A stretch of DNA of 64,000 nucleotides, taken from assembly GCA_013339895.1 (NCBI GenBank), contig JABACO010000004.1, forward strand, positions 11,100,218 to 11,164,217. The letters are read 5' to 3'. The DNA is from Ephydatia muelleri. Its lineage: Eukaryota > Porifera > Demospongiae > Spongillida > Spongillidae. The position numbers and the translations under genes were made by a program. Under the pieces are notes generated by a model. That model was given only the letters and a program-made list of their open reading frames with translations, did no database searches and was not told the origin of the DNA. This document shows, piece by piece, positions 57,165 through 64,000 of the stretch. Within the stretch, counting starts at the first letter, position 1, and every line of letters starts with the position of its first letter.

Positions 57165-57905
57165 ATGGTGAGGGGAAAGGGGGTGGACAAGGTGGTCTCC
57201 ATTTGGAAAAATGGTATAACTCACAGCCTTCTGTCTGCTGTGCCACAAATGTAGGCCAAACAGCCAGAAATGACACTCTGGGGGAGAAGAGGAGATCATT
57301 TCAAAGCAAGACATAAAATCCACTCTACTCTCACCTCACTAATAAGTTAATAAGTTCCCCCTTACCTCCAGACCTCTTCCTCCACACACTCTCCCCCAAT
57401 GCCTCCTCCCCATGCACGTATATATAACTTTCTATGCCCAATACTGTACGTGCCTCACCATATCCAAGATCGCCCAAGCTCCGTATTCTTCATCTCTTGC
57501 AGCTGGACATCGTATGAATGCAGTCTTATGGACGTCGCATAAGACACGGTTGCGCAGTGTGCTTTAAATGGGAAAGATGGGCACGGTAAGGATCAAATTG
57601 CGCAAGCCACAGGGTAGTACCGAACGGCTTGGCCTTGTAATGCAAGGTCGAATTGGTGTTTGCTCACGAAGTCGTAAACTGATCTGGGCGGCTGGCGTGG
57701 TACGTAAATAAATACGGGAGGTACGTATAGGCGTACGTACGTGCGCGCGCGCGGACTTGTTTACCTTGCAAATCACGCGTGCGCCAGTTGGTGGATCAAG
57801 AGAAGGGGGCCTTTGCGGACGGGAAGGGGCTGGCCTCTCGCTGGTGATTTTAAAGTACCTGTTCTTGTCCACGTCGTAATAATATCCCGGTATGTGCGTG
57901 GCCAT
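54547..57905 (-). CDS. DCAF4: DCAF4-like WD40 protein, spliced gene
   Basis: Minus-strand exons recognised by frame and GT-AG sites are 57765-57905, possibly about 57455-57571, 56996-57077, 56854-56914, 56569-56626, 56183-56281, 55888-55997, 55496-55666, 55043-55157 and 54547-54737. The start reads IPGYYYDVDKNRYFKI, as at the N-terminus of DCAF4. Later exons carry WD40 repeats: LLYAGHRSGHIQMWDIRSAR, LSVWDLRLRQKVRHFREHVN, then STLIA joining GSDCSGAVWSMASG across an intron in the correct phase. The WDIR and WDLR motifs fit the DDB1-binding DWD box. DCAF4 is a substrate receptor of CUL4-DDB1 ubiquitin ligases. Introns are packed with CA, CT and purine repeats. The exons around 57.5 and 56.2 kb are the least certain. 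Confidence 0.8.
56646..56815. repeat. (CA)n-rich intronic repeat
   Basis: ACAC-rich sequence with ATGC interruptions lies in an intron of the DCAF4-like gene, between the exons at 56569-56626 and 56854-56914. Confidence 0.9.
57077..57164. repeat. (GT)n microsatellite abutting a splice acceptor
   Basis: On the minus strand this is a pure (AC)n run that ends in CACACAG directly before the exon starting CTTGGAGGTTGTAAG. It therefore replaces the usual polypyrimidine tract of that acceptor. Confidence 0.9.
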
Positions 57906-58756
57906 GCCGTGGTGCGCTCCATTTAGACATGCATTAATGTCAGCGTAACTGCTTGGTTCTGTACTCCAATAATAGCTTATCTATTCATGCACACGCATAT
58001 ACCTGCACAATATTAGGCGGCCTTGCATATATACATGTACAGGGAACGTCACAATGATCACACTTAACCATTGTCGAATCGATAAAAAAATTAACTGCTT
58101 ACACGAGATACGCACCAAAAAAATCATATTATCATATATCATGTGGACCCCATATCGAATTTAAGATTACTGCGACACTATAATTATAGACGCATCCTTT
58201 ACTTGTACATAAAAATACACATATACATTTATTCTTTGATTAATTATAAATGATGTTGGAGTATTTACTGTACAATGACCATTGATCTTTTGCGCCTATA
58301 CAACCAAAATACACATGCACCCTCCTCGACAGACATACGTGAGTCTGGGAACGAGAGTAAAGAAATTTCATTTCAAAAACAGTTATTTAGAGGTGCATTT
58401 TAATTAAGACAGTCGCATATATTATGCGGTGGCTCAGTCCCTTAGAGTATTCAGGGATAAATTTTCATCAGGTCCGCATGCGCGCCAAATTATAACACTG
58501 TTACACCTGAGTTATTTTATCCCGCACGGACACACGATTCTCGCTCATCACTTGATTCACTAAACTGGCTTGAATTGCACAGCCACCGCCCACAAGCGCC
58601 CCCTCCGGTCTAACGAGGGTACTGACGTTTAAAAGGCAGTCAGCCAGTATCGTCTGTGCACCAGATCATGGCGGATCGCCTCTTTCTGGGACCAGAGCGG
58701 ATATACGTGGGGTTAATGAATAATCTACCCACTATCAATCATGGCTGTGAATGATC
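57906..58756. other. Upstream region of the DCAF4-like gene
   Basis: No coding feature is seen. The promoter of the DCAF4-like gene should lie near 57906-58100, but no diagnostic element is identified. AT-rich with scattered CpG. Confidence 0.4.
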
Positions 58757-58762
58757 ACTACC

Positions 58763-59496
58763 CAGGGGCGGATTTAGGGGGGGGCAGGGGGTCCGGACCC
58801 CCCCTTTCCTGTATGAAGAATGACGTAATACGTACTGTAATCTGTGCAGCGTTCTGCATGTTCCCGTCCTTGGATTTGCAACATTGCCCATCGTTCTAGC
58901 CAAGCGGGGTCTATATCGATCTAATTAAATCCTGTATTAACGAAATATTTAATCGCGCGATCGATCGAATGGTGCGTGTGAGCAGGAATTGAGGTAAGCG
59001 ATCAAAAGACGTGAATCGGATTCAGATTCTCTTCCTCAGAAAATAGATAGCTATACAGCTAAAAATACTAATACTATAGTAAAACATACATGAGTCGTTT
59101 ATAGACCGACCTGTAGCTGGTGCATGGCCACGTGCACGCTTCGGTCACCGTCACAAATTCACAAAAGCTTTGCCTCACGAATTTAATTGCTGAGCCAGTA
59201 GGAACCATAGCATTGTGAAGAATGAAGAGTTTTCTCGTCGCTATCCATGCAGGCTCTAGTAATCCGGATATCGCGTGATGGAAATGTATTGGATATCACT
59301 GTGAATTTCATGCTAAATAAGCGCAAAAGCAAAAAAGCGGCTGGGGCTAAGCCCCAGACCCCACTGGGGGAGCTATCAGCGCTCCCCCAGACCCTCTTGC
59401 TGTCACGGGAGGGGGCACGCCCCCTCCCGTACCCTCCCCCAGTTGTGAATATATTTATCAGACCCCCCCTTTTCCAAAATCCTAGATCCGCCCCTG
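58763..59496. mobile_element. CAGGGGCGGAT small inverted-repeat element, copy 3
   Basis: The 734 bp element has ends CAGGGGCGGATTTAGG and CAGGGGCGGATCTAGG (inverted), flanked by ACTAC (58757-58761 and 59497-59501). Inside the right end GGGGCTAAGCCCCAGACCCC is shared, inverted, with the left part of copy 2 (48710-48722). No coding domain is seen. Confidence 0.72.
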
Positions 59497-59501
59497 ACTA
59501 C

Positions 59502-60048
59502 ATGCATGAGGTCAGCCAGTCTTCAAATATAACGTGAGTCCAGACCATTGTACTTTTGCTTGATATCTACTGTCAGAAGAAAACATCTTATGTGATGTGC
59601 AGTCCTGGTCTAAACTTCCTGGAACTGCAGTGCAAGCCAATTCCCTGAGTACGTTCTTGATCCTTTGTGCTTCCCATTCCATCAATCCATCACACGCCCC
59701 CCACAATTCTGCAGTCCCAATTGGGTTCGTCCCTTGGAAAGCCCCTATTTAAAAAATTATTGCAGCCTAATTAAATTAGGGGCTTTACGAGGGGAAATAC
59801 TATTTTATGCATACATAACCTCCCGGATGCAATGATGTAATGGATACGTACCACGTGATGCGCTCAAAAAAAGGCGCAAAAATTGTATAGAAATTGTGGC
59901 CCTGACAAACTCCGATTCACAAAACGAACGATGATCAGTAACAGACTCAACCACTCCTGAAGCTAACCCTGCTGAAAGTATAGGAAGTTCTGGAAGCTCC
60001 AACTATTATTGCATCGGTCCGCTCTTAGGTGAGTTATTCTATTTCGTA
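59502..60048. other. Intergenic stretch
   Basis: No gene is recognised; the minus-strand ORFs at 59512-59706 and 59805-60002 carry no domain. Confidence 0.4.
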
Positions 60049-60050
60049 TA

Positions 60051-60276
60051 GGGTAGAGTAGGTAGTGATCGCCACCTGCGATAACGTCAGGAGTGTTCGC
60101 CACCCCCCTGTTTATTCTACGGAGCAACGTTACTTGCGTAAAACTGTGTATGGAGCCTATTAGGGTTGTTTTAAACTCATATAGAAAGATCCAAACTTAT
60201 TATTTTTGTTTTTATGCGCTATTAAAAGTGGGGGTGGCGACTACTTCCCCCCTGGCGAATATACCTGACGCTACCC
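60051..60276. mobile_element. Short TA-flanked MITE
   Basis: The 226 bp element begins GGGTAGAGTAGGTAGTGATC and ends, inverted, GGGTAGCGTCAGGTATATTC. TA lies on both sides (60049-60050, 60277-60278). GCGACTACTTCCCC and GTGTTCGCCACCCCCC make the inner part of an imperfect stem. It fits a Tc1/mariner-type MITE. Confidence 0.6.
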
Positions 60277-60278
60277 TA

Positions 60279-60964
60279 GTAACTATGGGAGATCGCGTAC
60301 CGCGCGCACTCGAGAGTTCTTAGGTTACGGGTGAGCACCGCCGTAATATCTAAGTCAATGGTTTCTTCGTCTATTAACCGCGGCAGTCCTACAGTATATG
60401 CGACAAGTGAGCATGGCATTTGCTGGTCTCAAGTAAAGGGGAGAAAGAACCCATCTTTTTGTGCTTTCGCTTCTAAGCTTAGATCAAGAGAGAGATAGTA
60501 CCCTACATTAACCTGTGGTGGGCGCGAAAATCAAACGTTGCATTTGTGGCTCTCTGGCCCTTAGCAAATTCCATTTTGGGAAGTGATATGAATCTGATTA
60601 ACGACACAGTTTATTAAGCGTCGTATTAATAATAAGATCTTTATTTAAGCTCAAAGACATGGGCTTACACATTTATAGTAAAGCCATGTGGCATACATCA
60701 ATGACTTGTTACGTAGCTGCATGCGTGCCAATCAACGGCTGGACTGCAGCATCACTGCCCATATGACCAATCTCACGTGCTTGTGTTGCGAAACTTGTGA
60801 CTAAACTAGTGTCTTTCCCATTTCGATTTTGTGGCCATTAGATTTCATGCCCAATATGGAGATAACTAATTATACCCTAAGCGAACGACGCACTTTTCGT
60901 GTAAGCTGTAGCTATAAATAAGAGGCCACAGGGTTCGGTTTACCCGGCATCGTTTATTACGCAT
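60279..60964. other. Upstream region of the FAD oxidoreductase gene
   Basis: No separate gene is seen. CTATAAATAAGAGG at 60911-60924 lies about 40 bp before the start codon and is a plausible TATA element, which would leave a very short 5' leader. Confidence 0.45.
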
Positions 60965-62921
60965 ATGTCGACCGAAGTGTATCCCAGTTGCTGTCATGAC
61001 AGTGACCTAGCCGTCGATGATAGGAGGCTAGGTGAGGCGCACCAAGATGCAGCTCACACATGTGAGCTCAGTTACGACTCGCGCAGCAACGACTCGCGCT
61101 ATCCCGCCGCAGATTTGCATCTCGAGCTTCGCCCGGGCAAAGGCGAGATCGCTTGCAGCCCCGTTGGATGCGTAGAGGTTGCGTGCGGCGATGTCGCACT
61201 CCGCATCACCCGGGACACCGACATTACACAACTCGCCCTGAAAGTTGATGGTGGAAAGAACGTCTTAATACGAGCCGAACCGAGCGGCGAGACAAAGTCT
61301 ATCGTCAGTGAGCCATCGAACGCCTTCCCCGCCACAGGCGCGGGATTCGACTTTATCGTCGTCGGCTCGTCGTTCTGCGGTTTGGCATTCGCAGAAACTC
61401 TGCGGCGGCACAACCCAAAGGCGAATATTCTTATCCTGGAAAGGGGAGACGTTGATCTGGACCAGCACCATCAAATTCTCCCGCCACGCGGCGACGGTAA
61501 AACGGCAAGCAAGATGGCCTCTCGACCCTGGAGCGTCTCGCATCATGGTCAGTTTATAAACAACATCCACGGCCAAATCCTATACTTCGGAGGACGATCA
61601 ACGTACTGGAGTGGGTGGTGCCCGGAGCCCTCGGAGGCGGAGCTGGTTGGCTGGCCTGAGGCGTTGAAGCAAAGGCTGCGACCCTATTTTCCAAGGGCCA
61701 GAGAGTGGCTTGGTGTAATCCCTGCCAGTGCAGTCAAAGAGGACGACTGCCTATACGGTCCTCTTCAAGGTTTCTTACAAGAAACATGTAGATCAGCTCT
61801 GGCGGCAGAAGGTTCCGTTACTAGAATATCCCCCGCCCCTTTAGCCATGGGCAACAAACGGTAATTGTTTTATCCTGTATTTATATAACCTTACCTTTGT
61901 CTCTACCCTTTTCTGCAGAAATGAGAAATTTTCAACTCCCACTCCTCTAATTCGAATGGGTCGTAGCAACATACAGACAATCCTAAACTGCACAGTTCTG
62001 AAAATTATACATGATGGAAAGAGAGCAACGCATCTTCAAACGAGTCAGGGGATGTTGCCTCTTAATGAGGCCAAGCTCATCTTAGCAATGAGTACACTAC
62101 CTTCAACCACTTTGGTGCTTAACTCTTTCAGCAAAGACCAGTTTCCATCCCTTGCCAATGTTGGTAAGAGGTTCACTGCTCATTCTGTCAGTTCTGCCAT
62201 CGCCAGAGTTCCAAGAAACGGGCTACCAGTGCCTCCATCTGGCCACGGGGTACAGCTGGGTGCAGTATACATTGCAGGGAAGGGGCAAGCTCAGTACCAC
62301 CTTCAGGTGTCTGCAGCAGCCACTAGCAACCCGGAGAGCAAGGATCTTGAACTCTGCAGGCAGTTTTCAGCCAACTCGATCCCTCAGGCTTGTATCAATG
62401 GTTCTCCAAAACATGTCCTAGTGTCATGCTCTGCATTGGGAGAGCTGGACCATAAAAATGAAGACAACTGGTTTCGACTGAAGGAAAAGGGTACTCAAAG
62501 TGACCTCACGAGTAACGGTGAGCTGCAGATCGTTCCCAACGATCAAGACATGGCTCTTTGGAGTACTATGGATGAGGTCATGTTCAAGACAATAGAGGGT
62601 TGCCTCTCATCCCCTGATGACAAAGTAGAGTACTGGCACGAGAACAAAGAAGAGTGGATGACCGAGCGTCCCACAACGGAAAGCATACGTCAGAAAAATG
62701 CAGTCCACGATGCCTCCACTATGTGGATAGGAGAGGATGGGGATGAGGAAGCACCTGTGGGTCTGGATTACCGTCTGCGAGGTGTGGAGAACGTGTACAT
62801 CACTGGTGGAGCTCTGTGGCCCACAGGGGGATCATGGAACCCTGTCCTGACGATCGTTGCCATGGCCATGCACCTAGCAGACTCCTTGTGCAGTGTTGAT
62901 GTGAATAAAATTGACGGATAA
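60965..62921 (+). CDS. GMC-like FAD-dependent oxidoreductase, two exons
   Basis: Exons 60965-61860 and 61919-62921 are joined by a 58 bp GTAATT...CTGCAG intron, giving 632 residues. After a leader of about 125 residues comes the dinucleotide-binding fold: FDFIVVGSSFCG at about 128-139 (the second Gly of GxGxxG is Ser) and ILILERG at about 154-160. GGRSTYWSGW at 209-218 is the conserved FAD-contact loop. VHDASTMWIG near 560 corresponds to the HPxGTCRMG-like catalytic block of GMC enzymes, and GGALWPTGGSWNPVLT near 595-610 is the C-terminal FAD site. The likely reaction is oxidation of an alcohol or sugar; the substrate is unknown. Exon 1 is markedly richer in GC and CpG than exon 2 and the surroundings, which may reflect a CpG island or ancient transfer. 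The start ATG may be too far upstream, as the first 30 residues match a fragment at 42626. Confidence 0.85.
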
Positions 62922-63795
62922 CTTATTTATTTATTTTATTTTTATTTAACATAAAAAAAGGTATAATATGAAATGAAGGTATGAAGCACAGCACACACAC
63001 ACACACACACACACACTGTCCTATAGAATTATGACAATACACCTTAATGTGTACACAGGTCAGTGATTAGGATTAAGCTGATAGGGAGGAACCCCTGGCT
63101 TCTGCAACAGCTAGTTCTTGTGATGAGTGTGCACCTCTCATGCACAAGTGCAACAGAAGGACAACATATCCATAATCATTGCTCTCACTGGAAAGATTAT
63201 GTGTATTCTATTAGGTGTTGTAAGTTGTGGAGGTGCTCAGTAGGCTCGTGAATGATGTTAGGTTATCACTTCAGCAACAGGATATTTAACTGCTGCTATT
63301 ATTTTAAGTGTCATAGACCTACAACCAGATATAAATGGGACATCCATCTACTACACATCACTCAGACATCATTCAGCTTAATACTGTAGCCAGTCTCAAC
63401 AGTTGAATTGTGAGTGGAGGTACCTGTACTAACACCAGGATGAGTGGAGGTACCTGTACTAACACCAGGATGAGGGGGACTCCCAGGGACTATTTCGTTG
63501 TTGCCATATAAGGCTGGCTAATCAGGGGTTTCCCCACCATACAAGGGTATTCACTGAGATTTAACAAATAGGTAATCAGTGTTGTAATACGTTTGCAGCC
63601 AAATCTGAGGGGAGGGGCATGTGACCTTGAGAGAGGGGAGGGGCACGTGACCACAAGAAGGGGAAGGGCACGAGACCTTGAGTGGTTTTATGGAATGGAT
63701 ATTTCCACTGGCCTGCTCCTCATCCTCAGGCCATACAACTGATGTTCTCATTCAAATGAACATTCTCAAAACAACACAAATCATTATTTTAGTTT
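62922..63795. other. Intergenic stretch between convergent genes
   Basis: It holds a (CA)n run at 62991-63016, and a 31-bp unit (AGTGGAGGTACCTGTACTAA and following) in tandem at about 63413-63474. 63600-63680 repeats GAGGGGCACGTGACC-like words. No gene is visible. Confidence 0.55.
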
Positions 63796-63990
63796 CTATG
63801 TGGATCGAGATTCATATCTCTTTTTCTGTTCTTCCCACTCCTTCCTCAGCTTCTTGAGTTGCTTTTCACTCAGTGGCTGTCCCTTGTTATCAGTGGTTGG
63901 GACCCCTTGCTCGTCAAATGCACCGTACTTGTCTGTCTGGGATCGAAACATCTCTTTTGGAGGGATGGACGCCTGTGCTTCCTTCTGGCG
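63796..63990 (-). CDS. CARS1: Cytosolic cysteinyl-tRNA synthetase, last exon
   Basis: The minus-strand frame opens after a TAG acceptor at 63991-63993 and reads RQKEAQASIPPKEMFRSQTD, KYGAFDEQGVPTTDNKGQPL and SEKQLKKLRKEWEEQKKRYE before a TAG at 63796-63798. This is the C-terminal tail of animal cytosolic cysteinyl-tRNA synthetase, where IPPxEMF-x-TDKY-x-FDE-G-PT is conserved. The enzyme charges tRNA-Cys with cysteine. The catalytic domain and other exons lie beyond the right edge. It converges on the FAD oxidoreductase gene. Confidence 0.88.
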   Translation of the reverse strand, partial: RQKEAQASIPPKEMFRSQTDKYGAFDEQGVPTTDNKGQPLSEKQLKKLRKEWEEQKKRYESRST

Positions 63991-64000
63991 CTAGATGTTA

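Noticed and set aside
56603-57316. 237-residue His/Thr-rich plus-strand ORF
   Set aside because: It is made of CA and GT repeats and the antisense of DCAF4-like exons.
63800-63994. Plus-strand Ser/Phe-rich ORF at the right edge
   Set aside because: It is the antisense of the cysteinyl-tRNA synthetase last exon.

Overview
The window looks like gene-poor, transposon-dense DNA from an early-branching animal, most likely a sponge. The evidence is a multicopy family of intronless GABA-B-type (class C) G-protein-coupled receptors, very short GT-AG introns (58 bp in the FAD oxidoreductase gene, similar in several transposases), AT-rich intergenic DNA full of homopolymer and dinucleotide tracts, and animal housekeeping genes at the right end. 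The species assignment is inference.

Layout. 1-1000 (minus): decayed Ty3/gypsy gag-protease. 1590-8440 and about 13575-18472: the two arms of an inverted segmental duplication, each with one receptor gene (2910-5147 minus, 15358-17595 plus). Each arm was later hit by a different hAT transposon whose unoccupied target site is still visible in the other arm. 9436-10160: degenerate minisatellite. 19450-28493: wrecked P-element-like transposase followed by a second unknown ORF, itself split by a 3.87 kb TA-flanked insertion (20665-24530) and a 1154 bp hAT-type element. 29423-32208: DDE-like transposase fragment, R2-type endonuclease fragment, and the Ulp1-protease/PHD end of a Ginger-type transposon. 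33089-35350: third receptor copy. 35627-39476: a Ginger-like transposon (integrase, GPY motif, acidic repeats, CXC-like cluster, Ulp1 protease, PHD) with a nested hAT element. 39650-51234: mostly simple sequence, hAT fragments, a non-autonomous Ginger element with CCGG target duplications, minisatellites and unclassified inverted-repeat elements.

The right end (54.5-64 kb) is ordinary host DNA: a spliced DCAF4-like WD40 gene (minus), a two-exon GMC-like FAD oxidoreductase (plus), and the last exon of cytosolic cysteinyl-tRNA synthetase (minus). These genes have no obvious joint pathway.

The most instructive signals are the reciprocal empty sites in the inverted duplication, the 1154-1156 bp TAGGGTGTG family (four copies, three with perfect 8-bp target duplications) that keeps a start codon and splice donor, the Ginger-like protein with its Ulp1/CXC/PHD tail, and the paralogous empty site linking 41.8 kb to the start of the oxidoreductase gene. 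All exon and element boundaries were read by eye; no alignment or database search was run.
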